Shown in pieces: positions 34,391 to 44,265 of a stretch of DNA of 64,000 nucleotides. Position 1 is the first letter of the stretch, and every line of letters starts with the position of its first letter. The translations under genes were made by a program, and so were the position numbers. The notes beneath the pieces are model-generated. The model did not search any database, was not told where the DNA came from, and saw only the letters and a list, made by a program, of their open reading frames with translations. Source of the stretch: JBALVT01 sp036960305 (GTDB lineage: Bacteria > Pseudomonadota > Gammaproteobacteria > Pseudomonadales > Halieaceae); NCBI GenBank assembly GCA_036960305.1, contig JBALWA010000011.1, positions 28,429-92,428 of the forward strand, given 5' to 3'.

Positions 34391-37300
34391 CTATTCGATA
34401 TCAAAGGAATAGTACATGTCAGCAGAGCTTATGAGGCTGCTGACAACCTCTAGCCAAAAACGGGGGAAGATGAAAAATTTGGCCGTCAGTACGTTAATCG
34501 GCTCGTAAACACCCACCCCATACGAAATATAAATTCGATCCCCAATATAGCCTCCCAGAGTCGCCGCGGTGTCCTGGGCAGTACCCTCGGTACCAAAACT
34601 GACATTACTGATACCGGGGATTTTGTTTATACCCTGCATTACCCCGGTCTGGTTTACCGCACCCAGACCCAGGGATAAGGCGACGGCTGCACCGTCTGAC
34701 TCTGCCCCTTTGTCCAGGCCTCGACCACGAATCAAATAGGACATCATTTCACTTTCAGAAAGTGGGGGGGTGGAATAGAGATTGAAGGCGAAAGCCTCCA
34801 GATTGCCGAGCACCTCCAAGCCGACGACAATGCCCTCGTCCTTAATCTCGCGCTCAGCCCGTAAATTCAAATCGGGGTTATCCGGTTCCCCCACAAAAGA
34901 GAGCGTGCCTCTGCGTATTTTTAGATTCTGACCGAAGGCATCAAATTTTCCTTCGGCTATATTCAACTCACCGAATAGTTGCAGTGGCTCTGACAGGGTT
35001 TTCTTGAGCTCCAGCTCCCCTCCCACCACTGTATACAGACCGGTACCCTCTACCTCAAAAGACTCCGCGATACTCACCTTGATATCCGTCGAATATCGAA
35101 AAGGACTTTGCTTCTCAATCGGCTCGCCCGCCACGTCGACCTCAATCACATCGGTCGAAACGTCAACGCTCCCAGGGGGAAGCTGTTCATGCTCCAGCAC
35201 GCCTTCATGGACCTGAATATTTCCCGACAAATCCAAATGGTCCACTGTCGCCACCACCCGCAATTGCTCAGACACTTTTGCCTCCACTCCAGGGGGAAGT
35301 AAAATCGTCTGCTGCTCGCCTGAGATATTGAGGTCCAGCACCAGGTCGGGGCGCAGATCCAGACTACCCTGTAGTTCTGTCGCGCCACCACCGAGCAACA
35401 TCGCGCCGGCGATATCAACCCGCTCCCCCTTCCCGTCAAAACGTATTGTCAGGTCCTCAACCGTTGTCGGGTTGCCCACCAGGGAAACGGTACCCTCGGT
35501 CAAAGCCAGTTGGCCATGGACAAGTGGCGCATCTGCGGTACCCGACAGCTTCAACTCACCGTGAACCAGGCCATCGTGACTGGCCAACATGGGCAGTATC
35601 GGCTTCAGCGCGCCCTTCACCCGGAAATCCTCCACGGCCAGCGTACCTTGTATTGCCTGCCCTGCCCCCGCCGGTAAATTCAGGTCGAATTTCAGGCCAC
35701 CACTTTTCGCATCCCGCTGCAACTCAGCCTTGACGCTCAGACCAGCGTCATCCATAAGCAGGTCAACAGCGGCTCGTTCCCAATTAACCGTCGCTCGCTC
35801 ATCAAGTGCATAAGATCGTGTCAGGGCTCCACTGCCGAAGACAAGGTGCCCTTTGCCCAACAGGCCGGCTCCGGGTTCCCAGCGAACATCAATCTTCGCA
35901 TCGGCTGCGCCCTGCACTGTCATATTGTTCGGCATTAATGCGTTCAGGAGGCCCAACTCCAACCTTGCCTTAAGGTCGGCACTACCGCTCTCACCCAATA
36001 TCAGGTCTCCAGGACAGATCTGTGAGGAATTCTGCGACCAACAGTGTGCTGCGATGTTGAGAGACTTATGACCTCCGTCCCACTGCAGTTCTACCGGCTT
36101 GGGTAAGCGCCAGGTTCCTCCCCCGACAACCAGGGAGGCAGGCTGTAACAAGCCAGACCAGGACTCTCCCCAGGCCCCGCCGCGGACATTTATCTGTGTT
36201 TCAACATCACCACGGCTGCTTATTTCCAGTCGCTGCGCAGCCCTGGAACCTTGCAGTGAAATACGCAACTCTGACCATTCCCATTCCTTAAAAGCCAGGC
36301 CTGGTGCCTGCGCTATGAGGTCAAAGTCCCCCTCCCCTTCAAGTTGGTAAAAGCCACTGATACTCACCGAAGGAAGCTCAAGCCCCTGCCAATAAACGTC
36401 CTGCCCATGCCCCTGGATAACTAACCGCCGCTGCTGGTCCTGCGCAATCACGGAAAGTGAGAGTGCCCCCCGGCTATCCGGTAACCAGTTACTTAATTCA
36501 CTGAGCCGAAGGTCGATGTTGGGTGGAGACCCCTCCTGTGCGCGCAGGGACAGCGCCACCCCATAGGCATCGAGATCCAGGTGGCTTTCCCCTATCAACA
36601 GCCTACTGTCCAATTTCATATCGCCGGAGAGTGTTGCCGGCTCGCCATTAACCTCGCCCCGGAGGGAGGCATCGTACAGTGACAGCTGCCATTGATCCGA
36701 CGCATAACTGCCTCTACTACCGAAGCTGCCCTGTATCCGCCCCGTCGGCATTTGTGCCCCCAGAACTGGAAAATCGAGACCAGAGGACTGCGCCTGTAAG
36801 TCCCAGCCAATCGCTTCGCTTATGGCAAGCGAACCACTGAGATTGAGCGCGCTGTCGGAAGCCGGATCACGCAATTCAAGCGCTTGAATATCAACTGTAA
36901 AATCCTGATGTCGGCCCTTCAGGTACACGGAGAGGTCTGAGTAACCCAGCCCTGTCGCCCCGCCGCGGAGGTCGAATGACTGACGCGCCAATGACCCGTC
37001 GGCTATCAGTTGCAGGGGTGAAGTCAACTGTATCTCGGGAACCGTTCCCTCCACACCTGGCACATCCTGTAATGCTAGCGGACCCGACCACTGCACATCG
37101 AGGGCTATTTCAAACGGGACTAGCGGATGCAGGCTGTTCACCTGCCCTTGTAACTGGAGCACCTGCTCACCGGGCGAATTGACCGAAACGTCCAGCTCGC
37201 CAAGGCTCCCCCCTAAATCCAGTTGCGCGCTGCGTTGATACAGTCCGTGCCACAGCACAGGGGGCTGTTCAATGTTCAGCATACCGCTCACGGTAAGTGG

Positions 37301-38095
37301 CCAATCACCTGTAAAACTCAGCTTACCCGCCAGACTTAATGCACCCCACCCTTCACTGTTGAGGCTGGCTTGCTCTATCTCTAGTGTCGAATGCTGCCAG
37401 CGTGCGGACAGGGACAACGCATCATGCTGATGCTCGTAATCATTGAAACTCCAGCGCGGCCCTTGCAAAAGTAGTTGCTCGGCTATCAGCTCAAAGGGCA
37501 GGGAAAGCGCGGGTAGTTCAATCGTTTCCTGTTCGGGCGCGTCGAGGCCAGCCTTCGACCCCAGGCTTAAATAAGAGGCCTCGGCTGTTACCCGGGACAG
37601 TAGAATCCGGGAACCCTCAATCGCAACATCGCCCTGTATCGCCCCGTTGCTCCAGTGGCCACTGGGCCAGTGAATCAGGGTCTGCTGTATGGTAAACGCC
37701 TCGGCTTCAACAGCCACGGGAAACTGGAATAGCGCCCCTTCACTTTCCCCCTGCGATTGACTCTGCTCCTCGATCTCTTCCAAAGAGGCCCCAATGCCAA
37801 CATCGAGCCGCTCGAGGGTGAAGTCCTGTAAACACACTGTGCTCGTTAAAAGACATGCGGCACGCAGGTCCACCGTAAGACCGTACAACTGTATGTCAGT
37901 ATTGTCGACCATCAACCCCAGCCGGCTCACGGTGAGCTTACCCGCTAAACTGCCCTCCCCGTATTCAATCTCCAGAGGTGTTAGCGCGTCCAGCGTCTGT
38001 ACCAGAACACGACTACCCAGTGGCGTCAGTGGCACCGCTAAAATAAGCACAAGCAGCACTAAAACTGCGCCCAACAACAGGCGCCTGGCAATCAA
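34391..38095 (-). CDS. tamB: Translocation and assembly module inner-membrane subunit TamB
   Basis: The protein has one N-terminal membrane anchor (LLLGAVLVLLVLILAVPL), a long periplasmic beta-rich region of about 1000 residues and the conserved C-terminal TamB (DUF490) domain with LRAEREIKDEGIVVGLEVLGN-type and YGVGVYEPINVLTAKFFI segments. TamB spans the periplasm and works with TamA in outer membrane protein insertion and phospholipid transport. Length 1234 is normal. The start is a TTG that overlaps the tamA stop codon (TTGA); no ATG lies nearby that would keep the membrane anchor. Confidence 0.93.
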   Translation of the reverse strand: MIARRLLLGAVLVLLVLILAVPLTPLGSRVLVQTLDALTPLEIEYGEGSLAGKLTVSRLGLMVDNTDIQLYGLTVDLRAACLLTSTVCLQDFTLERLDVGIGASLEEIEEQSQSQGESEGALFQFPVAVEAEAFTIQQTLIHWPSGHWSNGAIQGDVAIEGSRILLSRVTAEASYLSLGSKAGLDAPEQETIELPALSLPFELIAEQLLLQGPRWSFNDYEHQHDALSLSARWQHSTLEIEQASLNSEGWGALSLAGKLSFTGDWPLTVSGMLNIEQPPVLWHGLYQRSAQLDLGGSLGELDVSVNSPGEQVLQLQGQVNSLHPLVPFEIALDVQWSGPLALQDVPGVEGTVPEIQLTSPLQLIADGSLARQSFDLRGGATGLGYSDLSVYLKGRHQDFTVDIQALELRDPASDSALNLSGSLAISEAIGWDLQAQSSGLDFPVLGAQMPTGRIQGSFGSRGSYASDQWQLSLYDASLRGEVNGEPATLSGDMKLDSRLLIGESHLDLDAYGVALSLRAQEGSPPNIDLRLSELSNWLPDSRGALSLSVIAQDQQRRLVIQGHGQDVYWQGLELPSVSISGFYQLEGEGDFDLIAQAPGLAFKEWEWSELRISLQGSRAAQRLEISSRGDVETQINVRGGAWGESWSGLLQPASLVVGGGTWRLPKPVELQWDGGHKSLNIAAHCWSQNSSQICPGDLILGESGSADLKARLELGLLNALMPNNMTVQGAADAKIDVRWEPGAGLLGKGHLVFGSGALTRSYALDERATVNWERAAVDLLMDDAGLSVKAELQRDAKSGGLKFDLNLPAGAGQAIQGTLAVEDFRVKGALKPILPMLASHDGLVHGELKLSGTADAPLVHGQLALTEGTVSLVGNPTTVEDLTIRFDGKGERVDIAGAMLLGGGATELQGSLDLRPDLVLDLNISGEQQTILLPPGVEAKVSEQLRVVATVDHLDLSGNIQVHEGVLEHEQLPPGSVDVSTDVIEVDVAGEPIEKQSPFRYSTDIKVSIAESFEVEGTGLYTVVGGELELKKTLSEPLQLFGELNIAEGKFDAFGQNLKIRRGTLSFVGEPDNPDLNLRAEREIKDEGIVVGLEVLGNLEAFAFNLYSTPPLSESEMMSYLIRGRGLDKGAESDGAAVALSLGLGAVNQTGVMQGINKIPGISNVSFGTEGTAQDTAATLGGYIGDRIYISYGVGVYEPINVLTAKFFIFPRFWLEVVSSLISSADMYYSFDIE

Positions 38096-39837
38096 AATTC
38101 GGCTCCAATATTGATGTGCAGTCGCCAGGAAGGATTATCTTCACTAAGATCGTTCGCCAGCTCCAGTCTTATCGCGCCCACCGGCGACATATAGTGCACA
38201 CCGAAGCCTGCGCCATAATGCCCATCGAACTCACCCTCATCAAAGGCATCACCGGCATCGGCAAAAACCGCACCACGCCAGGTGTCAGTAAAATAGTACT
38301 GGTACTCGAGACTGACTGTAACAAGCCTGTCCCCACCGACAACAAATGTTCCCGTAGTACCGTCAGGACGAAGGAGCTCGACCTCATTACCAATGGACTG
38401 ATAGGAAAAACCGCGAATGCTCTGGGAGCCACCCGCGAAGAAGCTCAGTGATGGCGCCAGGTCTTCGCGATCGCCCGGCTCTATAAAAACGGCCCCGAGT
38501 TCTGCTCGCGACACCAGTCGATGACGGGGCGCAAGTGGCACTACCAGGCGAAAGTTACTGTAGGCGCGCAACAGGTTAATATCCGAGCCGATATCGTGGT
38601 GCGCGCCCTCCAGTAAATACACCTGATGAAAACCCGCTTCGGGATCTACCAGCGACCCCGATCGTGTTTTGTGGGACAGGCTCGCGCCCGGTAGCACGTA
38701 GGTATTGTCCTTATGGGTTCGCCCCAGCGCCCAGGCTTCGTCCAGAGTCCGCGCCGAGTAACTGGCAATCCATTGGTCCCGCCGAAATTCTCTACGCACG
38801 CCTACGCCTTTTTGTCGGCTATCCAGGTCGCCATACTCTCTGTCTTCCATATACGCGGACAACTGTAAAACATCTTTAATCGGATGTGTCAGGGGAATAT
38901 TGTAGGTGAAGCGACCGCTGGGCTGTACAGGGGAATACTCCAGCCGGGTCTCCTGACTATGACCGTACCGGTTTATCCGCGGCGTGCGCCAGGTAACCGA
39001 CACGCGCTCCTCAGTATCAGTACTAAAGCCCACACCAAACTCAAAACTGTGACTGTTTGCGGCCGAAACACTTACCGTGATGGGGACCCTACCGTTTTCC
39101 AACTGATTTAGCTGGGGCCGAACGACGACGTTGGAAAAATAGCGGGTTTGCTGTAACTCAGCTCGCAACTGCTGTAACAAGCTGTGATCAAATAGGTCAC
39201 CTGATTGAAAGCGAATAACCGAATCGACCCAGCTCATATCCATTACGCTCTCATCCAGCGTCAACTCACCGAAGCGATACCGCGAGCCACTGCTATAGTG
39301 AACCGCAATCGTCGCTGTCAGTTCCTCCGCATTGACCTCCACGCGAGTCCGGCTAAGCGCGCCATCAAAATATCCCCGCTGCAGCCCAAGGGCGACCAGT
39401 TGCCTTTTTGCCTGTTCGTATTGGCCATGGTGTAGGATGTCGCCCACTTTAAATGGCAGAGCTGCCATCAAGTCAATAAACGCCGGGTCCTCCGCCGCCT
39501 CATCAAGCAACTGGATATCCAGCCCGGCAATCCGTACCGGCTCGTTCGCTTTGACCGTCACGGTCAGATGCCAGGGCCTGGACTTCTTATCCAGCGTGGT
39601 CTCGATGTCGGGCCGATAATAGCCCAACGCTTTCAGGGCATCTGTGGCGCGATCCTCTGAAGCGGCCAGAAAATTGGAGCGCTCCTCCGGCGTGGCCGGC
39701 TCTGTACCGAGCCAGGCAATGACATTCTCTTTTAGCTCGCCGCTGACACCCTTGACAGAATACTCCAGCGTAGACGCGTGCAGCTGCCCCGGCACTGAAA
39801 CCAGTAACAGACAGAACGTGAAAAAATAGCGAAGCAT
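38092..39837 (-). CDS. tamA: Translocation and assembly module outer-membrane subunit TamA
   Basis: A signal peptide (LRYFFTFCLLLVSVPGQLHA) is followed by three POTRA-like domains to about residue 270 and a BamA-type 16-strand barrel to the end, including FAGGSQSIRGFSYQSIG in the L6 region. Length is 581 residues. TamA is the Omp85-family partner of TamB. The ATG at 39837 was chosen because the signal peptide starts there; upstream frame to 39948 lacks any export signal. No clear ribosome-binding site was seen. Confidence 0.93.
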   Translation of the reverse strand: MLRYFFTFCLLLVSVPGQLHASTLEYSVKGVSGELKENVIAWLGTEPATPEERSNFLAASEDRATDALKALGYYRPDIETTLDKKSRPWHLTVTVKANEPVRIAGLDIQLLDEAAEDPAFIDLMAALPFKVGDILHHGQYEQAKRQLVALGLQRGYFDGALSRTRVEVNAEELTATIAVHYSSGSRYRFGELTLDESVMDMSWVDSVIRFQSGDLFDHSLLQQLRAELQQTRYFSNVVVRPQLNQLENGRVPITVSVSAANSHSFEFGVGFSTDTEERVSVTWRTPRINRYGHSQETRLEYSPVQPSGRFTYNIPLTHPIKDVLQLSAYMEDREYGDLDSRQKGVGVRREFRRDQWIASYSARTLDEAWALGRTHKDNTYVLPGASLSHKTRSGSLVDPEAGFHQVYLLEGAHHDIGSDINLLRAYSNFRLVVPLAPRHRLVSRAELGAVFIEPGDREDLAPSLSFFAGGSQSIRGFSYQSIGNEVELLRPDGTTGTFVVGGDRLVTVSLEYQYYFTDTWRGAVFADAGDAFDEGEFDGHYGAGFGVHYMSPVGAIRLELANDLSEDNPSWRLHINIGAEF

Positions 39838-39853
39838 TTGTTGCTTGATACAG

Positions 39854-40474
39854 TTAAGCCAGGCTGGCCGTTCCCCAGTAGTTGTAACTGGCAATTCGGG
39901 GACTGCTGGGGAGATACATTTCTTCGCTCTCCTGAATAGAAAAACCACCGGCTTGTATCAGCTGGGGTATATCTCGATTCAGGTGACACCCCCCCGCCAT
40001 TTTCGCCCAAAAGGGGTCGATTCTTTGCTGCCATTTCTGGACGCTCAGATCGGGTGCTATACCGTGTTCACAGAAAATCAACTTGCCCCCCGGGCGCAAC
40101 ACCCTGGCCATCCCTTCTAATGCCGTCACTGGATCGGGAATAGTACACAGGCTGAAGGTCATCATAACCGTATCAACACTATCATCCTCCAGAGGGATTT
40201 TCTCACCCGGCAGACCGACATACTCGACATCGAAATCGACGGAGGCGGCTCTACCCGCTGCCAGTTCCCAGGACTTCTCTGAAGGGTCCACACCGATCAC
40301 ACGATCTACCTGGCTGGAGTCGTAAAACGGTAAATTGAGCCCCGTACCGATCCCTATCTCCAGCACAGTGCCTCTCGCCATAGGGACCACCTTCTCCCGT
40401 TGCTTCATAATGGGTTTGGTGCCGCAGGCACAATTGATAAAACGTGGCAGTATGTGCTGTTCGTAGAAGCTCAT
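39854..40474 (-). CDS. Class I SAM-dependent methyltransferase
   Basis: The 206-residue protein has motif I VLEIGIGTGLNLPFY near residue 37, the acidic Asp of VIGVDPSE, and the post-motifs DTVMMTFSLCTIPDP and RVLRPGGKLIFCEHG. It resembles the UbiE/Methyltransf_11 type that acts on small lipophilic molecules. It lies 16 bases before tamA on the same strand and may share its transcript. The substrate is unknown. Confidence 0.85.
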   Translation of the reverse strand: MSFYEQHILPRFINCACGTKPIMKQREKVVPMARGTVLEIGIGTGLNLPFYDSSQVDRVIGVDPSEKSWELAAGRAASVDFDVEYVGLPGEKIPLEDDSVDTVMMTFSLCTIPDPVTALEGMARVLRPGGKLIFCEHGIAPDLSVQKWQQRIDPFWAKMAGGCHLNRDIPQLIQAGGFSIQESEEMYLPSSPRIASYNYWGTASLA

Positions 40475-40540
40475 GCGGATACTCTCTTTATTGAGAGTGC
40501 TATTATACCCGCCTCACAATGGAAAAAGCGCTGTGTGTCG

Positions 40541-41434
40541 TTAAAAAACGGAAGATGGCCTGAGACCGGGCAGCCTCAGCTCATAAATCGGCGCGCCCTT
40601 CTCCACCATGATGCCCTCGATCTCTTCGAACAGCTCACGATACCTGTAAAAGGGCACCCTCGGAAAAAGGTGGTGTATCGAATGGTAGTTCTGGTAACCC
40701 CAGAGCACGGTGAGGCATTTCCCGACGGCACCCGGGATTGCAATTGTCGAGGTGTCGACATACCGCCCAACGGTTTCGTGCGGTTTGTGCACTATGTAGG
40801 CGAATAAATACATCACAATCATCACCCCGCCTAAACTGCCAAGCGCTAGCAACACCAGTACCTCCATCGACTCGCCCTGCCCGATTAACGCCAGGCGCAG
40901 CAGCACAATCGCTGCCACTTCGAGACAAAACCGAATGTTCTGGGATCGGGGTGCGGCACTCCAGCGCTCTCGAACGTAATAGTGATACTGACTGCAGAGA
41001 ATTCGTACCGCCGCGCGAAGCGCGTGAAACGGCGAACGTGTCATATCCGAGACCAGGTGATCTGGGTCTGAATCCGGAACATTGGTATTGCGATGATGGG
41101 CCAAGTGCTCGTGGCGATGTGCCGTGAGCGGGATCATCAGAATCCAGGCCGCACAATAACCCATCATTTCGTTCACCCAGCGTAGGGAACCATGGCTACC
41201 GCTAATCGACCCATGTACGGACTCATGGAGAACCGTATAGGCGGCATAGGTAAAAACCATCAACAAAGAGAACGCGACAAGCGCAGAGACATGGCCAGAG
41301 ACAAACAACAGCGGCACTGAAACATACCCCGCGGTAACCATCAGGCCGAGTACGACCGTCGGCCAGGCGAAATCGCCCATTCTGCTTTTTGCTGCCAGGC
41401 GCGCCTGTTGATCCAGAATATCCTTACTGTCCAT
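40541..41434 (-). CDS. Membrane fatty acid desaturase
   Basis: Three histidine boxes are present: H70-ESVH, the HRHEHLAHH block (residues 106-114) and HSIHH near residue 252. They would bind the di-iron centre of membrane desaturases/hydroxylases. Several hydrophobic segments between residues 25 and 105 and 150-200 indicate an inner-membrane enzyme. Length is 297 residues. The second ATG (41434) was chosen because GGGAGA lies six bases upstream, whereas the first ATG at 41440 directly abuts it. It is divergent from the AraC gene and adjacent to the P450 genes, so it may act on the same acyl or alkyl pool. Confidence 0.85.
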   Translation of the reverse strand: MDSKDILDQQARLAAKSRMGDFAWPTVVLGLMVTAGYVSVPLLFVSGHVSALVAFSLLMVFTYAAYTVLHESVHGSISGSHGSLRWVNEMMGYCAAWILMIPLTAHRHEHLAHHRNTNVPDSDPDHLVSDMTRSPFHALRAAVRILCSQYHYYVRERWSAAPRSQNIRFCLEVAAIVLLRLALIGQGESMEVLVLLALGSLGGVMIVMYLFAYIVHKPHETVGRYVDTSTIAIPGAVGKCLTVLWGYQNYHSIHHLFPRVPFYRYRELFEEIEGIMVEKGAPIYELRLPGLRPSSVF

Positions 41435-41557
41435 TGTCATTCTCCCGATTCATTTCATTTTCATGAGCCATAGAATGAAGTAAGACCGTCCTAAATTTCA
41501 GTGTAGAACCCGCCACATGGGTGTCATATTCCGCCAAATTGAACTATATTGTCCTAC

Positions 41558-42571
41558 ATGTACGATATTAGCCCCGTTTACGCCCGCTTTGTCCTGCGAG
41601 ACCTCCTTCAGCGCAAGGTGCCCGAAGAGCGCTTATTTGCAGAGACCTCTCTGAGCAGGGAGAGTCTCGAACTCGGTGGAAATATAAGCAAGGATGACTT
41701 TGTCACTTTCCTGAACAACGCCCGTCGACATAGCGGTGACGAGCAGCTGGGACTGCTGATTGGAAAGCACAGCAACATAATCGCCCTTGGTCCTGTCGGC
41801 GCTGCAGTAGCCACAGCCCCTACCATACGCGAAGGGCTACAAATCCTGGAGAGTTTTGCCCGTCTGCACGCGTCCTATATGCAGGTCGCCCTGATATCAA
41901 ACCTGAGCGGACTTTCAATACAGATCGGGTTTCTGTCGGATACCGGGGAGACGGAACGTTTCCACGCTGAAACCGCGATTATGCTGGTCCAGCACTACGT
42001 GGAAACCGTCACTGGCCAGAAGCTGGATGACGCGGCCTATCAGTTTGCATTTGATGCCCCTCCCTATGCATCACAATACGCCCAATGGCTACACAGCCCT
42101 GTCAGCTTCAACCACACTATGAGCTCTGTGGAGCTGAGCCAGAGCTGGCTCGATAAACGTTCGCCTTACTTCAACGATGAGATATGGCAGCAGGCGCAAT
42201 TGTTGCTCGCCCAAAGAATTCGGGAGCTTGGCACTGCCAGCGACAAGACGTATACCACGCACCTTTATGCCCTGATGCAATCCCATGAGCCTCCGCTACC
42301 CGACCTGGGCGCCGTTGCCGCAAGACTCCATGTTTCTGAACGTACATTGAACCGCCGATTACAGCAGGAAAAAACCAGCTTTCGACAGATAAGAGCAGAA
42401 GTACTTGGTCACTGGGCCCAACAATACCTGACGCAGACGCAATATACCGTCGAAGCCATCTCCGCTGTATTGGGTTACCAGGATGCCGCTAACTTTCGTC
42501 GAGCCTTCCGTGCACAGCAGGGTTGTTCGCCCAGTGAATACAGGCGGCAACACTCCACAGTCAATAAATAA
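41558..42571 (+). CDS. AraC-family transcriptional regulator, OruR-like
   Basis: The N-terminal 230 residues match the arabinose-binding-like domain of OruR/ArgR-type AraC proteins (GPVGAAVATAPTIREGLQIL). The C-terminal HTH domain has VAARLHVSERTLNRRLQQEKTSFRQIRAEVLG and the second helix-turn-helix EAISAVLGYQDAANFRRAFR. It is directly upstream of the ferredoxin and P450 genes and divergent from the desaturase, so it probably controls them. The ATG at 41558 was chosen; a TTG lies nine bases upstream. A 14-base direct repeat spans the stop codon. Confidence 0.88.
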   Translation: MYDISPVYARFVLRDLLQRKVPEERLFAETSLSRESLELGGNISKDDFVTFLNNARRHSGDEQLGLLIGKHSNIIALGPVGAAVATAPTIREGLQILESFARLHASYMQVALISNLSGLSIQIGFLSDTGETERFHAETAIMLVQHYVETVTGQKLDDAAYQFAFDAPPYASQYAQWLHSPVSFNHTMSSVELSQSWLDKRSPYFNDEIWQQAQLLLAQRIRELGTASDKTYTTHLYALMQSHEPPLPDLGAVAARLHVSERTLNRRLQQEKTSFRQIRAEVLGHWAQQYLTQTQYTVEAISAVLGYQDAANFRRAFRAQQGCSPSEYRRQHSTVNK

Positions 42572-42594
42572 CCCCCTTCTGTCAATAAATAACC
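42560..42594 (+). repeat. 14-base direct repeat across the araC stop codon
   Basis: GTCAATAAATAACC occurs at 42560-42573 and again at 42581-42594, offset by exactly 21 bases. The first copy contains the gene's stop codon, and the second repeats it in frame. It looks like a small tandem duplication. Confidence 0.7.
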
Positions 42595-42652
42595 TATCGC
42601 GATTTCCCCGCAAGCCTAGAATAGCTCTCCTGAAATGACAGGAGAAACTCAC

Positions 42653-42973
42653 ATGGCAAGAATTACACTGATTGAACACAACGGTCAGGACCACACGATA
42701 GACGCAGAGTCGGGTGTTTCGCTGATGCAGAACGTTATGAACAACCTGGTACCCGGGATCGATGCTGATTGTGGTGGCGCAGGCGCCTGTGGCACCTGCC
42801 ATTGCTTCATTGAAGACCCATGGCGGACTGCAACGGGCAATGCAGACCCAATGGAAGAATCGATGCTGGGAATGCGGCCTGACCGCGTTGAGAGCTCACG
42901 CCTGAGTTGCCAGATCGATGTATCCGACGATATGGATGGCATGGTTGTACGCCTTCCAGAATTCCAGATGTAA
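42653..42973 (+). CDS. [2Fe-2S] ferredoxin of the P450 system
   Basis: The 106-residue protein is an adrenodoxin/putidaredoxin-type ferredoxin. The cluster ligands are the cysteines in DCGGAGACGTCHC and the later SRLSCQI. Such ferredoxins pass single electrons to bacterial cytochromes P450. AGGAG lies nine bases before the ATG at 42653. The P450 gene starts 21 bases downstream, so the two are an operon. The matching ferredoxin reductase is not in the window. Confidence 0.92.
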   Translation: MARITLIEHNGQDHTIDAESGVSLMQNVMNNLVPGIDADCGGAGACGTCHCFIEDPWRTATGNADPMEESMLGMRPDRVESSRLSCQIDVSDDMDGMVVRLPEFQM

Positions 42974-42994
42974 GCCAAGCCGAGAGCCGATAAT

Positions 42995-44236
42995 ATGAAT
43001 ATTTCAGATGAACTGCCCAACCCCGAGACAACCCCCCTGGATCAAATCAACGTGAGTGATGCACGCCTTTATGAGCAGGATGCCTGGCGCCCCTATTTCG
43101 AGCGCCTGAGAAAAGAAGATCCGGTGCACTACCTGGCGGACAGTCAGTTTGGCCCCTTTTGGTCTGTAACACGGTTTGAAGATATTGTTGCTGTTGACAG
43201 CAATCACCAGGTTTTTTCATCTGAACCCACTATCGTCATTGGTGACCTGCTGGATGAAACACCATTTGAAATGTTTATCGCGATGGACCCACCCAAACAC
43301 GACATCCAGCGACGCGCAGCCCAACCCGTGGTTGCGCCGCAAAACCTTGCGGGGATGGAGGGGCTGATTCGCAGCCGTGTGATTGAAATCCTGGACAACT
43401 TACCGGTAGGCGAGACCTTCGACTGGGTAGAACATGTCTCCATCAACCTGACGACGCAGATGCTGGCAACACTGTTTAACTTTCCGTTCGAGGATCGCCA
43501 CAAACTGCCCTACTGGTCCGACATAGCCACAGGATCGCCGGAGGTTGCCGGGGGTGACGTCAGCTATGAGGAACGTATGACGGGACTGGCAGACTGCATG
43601 GAAACCTTTACACGATTGTGGCATGAGCGCGAGGATGACGGTTCGAGCTTTGACTTAATATCCCTTCTTAAGCGCGACCCCAATACCGCGGACTTGATCG
43701 AGCGGCCCATGGAATTTATTGGAAATATCATCCTGCTGATTGTTGGCGGCAACGACACCACGCGAAATTCTGCTACCGGCGGCGTACTGGCACTCAACCA
43801 GAATCCGGTGGAGTACGAGAAGCTTCGCGCCAACCCCGCACTCATTCCCGGCATGGTATCGGAAATCATACGCTGGCAAACACCACTGGCCCATATGCGT
43901 CGCACGGCCAACCAGGATGTAGAGTTCAAGGGCAAGCACATCAAGAAAGGTGATAAGGTCGTCATGTGGTATCTGTCTGGAAATCACGATGAGACAGCAA
44001 TAGACAATGCCAGCCAGTTTATTATTGACCGCGCGAACCCGCGCCACCATATGTCCTTTGGCTTCGGTGTGCACCGCTGTATGGGTAACCGCCTGGCTGA
44101 AATGCAACTACGTATTCTTTGGGAAGAAACCTTGCAACGCTTCCGCTTTGTTGAAGTGGTTTCAGAGCCCGAGCGAGTTAAATCGAATTTTGTACGGGGC
44201 TACAAAAATCTGCCCGTCAGGCTTCACAAATGGTAA
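42995..44236 (+). CDS. Cytochrome P450, CYP153-like alkane/fatty acid hydroxylase
   Basis: The P450 hallmarks are the I-helix GGNDTTR (251-257), the ExxR pair Glu290/Arg293 (EIIRW) and the heme ligand Cys362 in FGFGVHRCMG. The heme-loop continuation NRLAEMQLRILWEE is characteristic of CYP153A, enzymes that hydroxylate the terminal carbon of medium-chain alkanes or fatty acids. Length is 413 residues, somewhat short of some CYP153A proteins, which often have longer N-termini. It is co-directional with its ferredoxin and ends 29 bases before the convergent AraC gene. Substrate range is inference. Confidence 0.9.
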   Translation: MNISDELPNPETTPLDQINVSDARLYEQDAWRPYFERLRKEDPVHYLADSQFGPFWSVTRFEDIVAVDSNHQVFSSEPTIVIGDLLDETPFEMFIAMDPPKHDIQRRAAQPVVAPQNLAGMEGLIRSRVIEILDNLPVGETFDWVEHVSINLTTQMLATLFNFPFEDRHKLPYWSDIATGSPEVAGGDVSYEERMTGLADCMETFTRLWHEREDDGSSFDLISLLKRDPNTADLIERPMEFIGNIILLIVGGNDTTRNSATGGVLALNQNPVEYEKLRANPALIPGMVSEIIRWQTPLAHMRRTANQDVEFKGKHIKKGDKVVMWYLSGNHDETAIDNASQFIIDRANPRHHMSFGFGVHRCMGNRLAEMQLRILWEETLQRFRFVEVVSEPERVKSNFVRGYKNLPVRLHKW

Positions 44237-44265
44237 CAGGTCGAAAACTCCAGGCGCGGTATTGA

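Noticed and set aside
41435..41557. Short similar sequences GTCATTCTCCC and GTCATATTCCG in the desaturase/AraC gap considered as AraC operators
   Set aside because: Only about nine of twelve positions agree and one copy overlaps the desaturase start; too weak to call.
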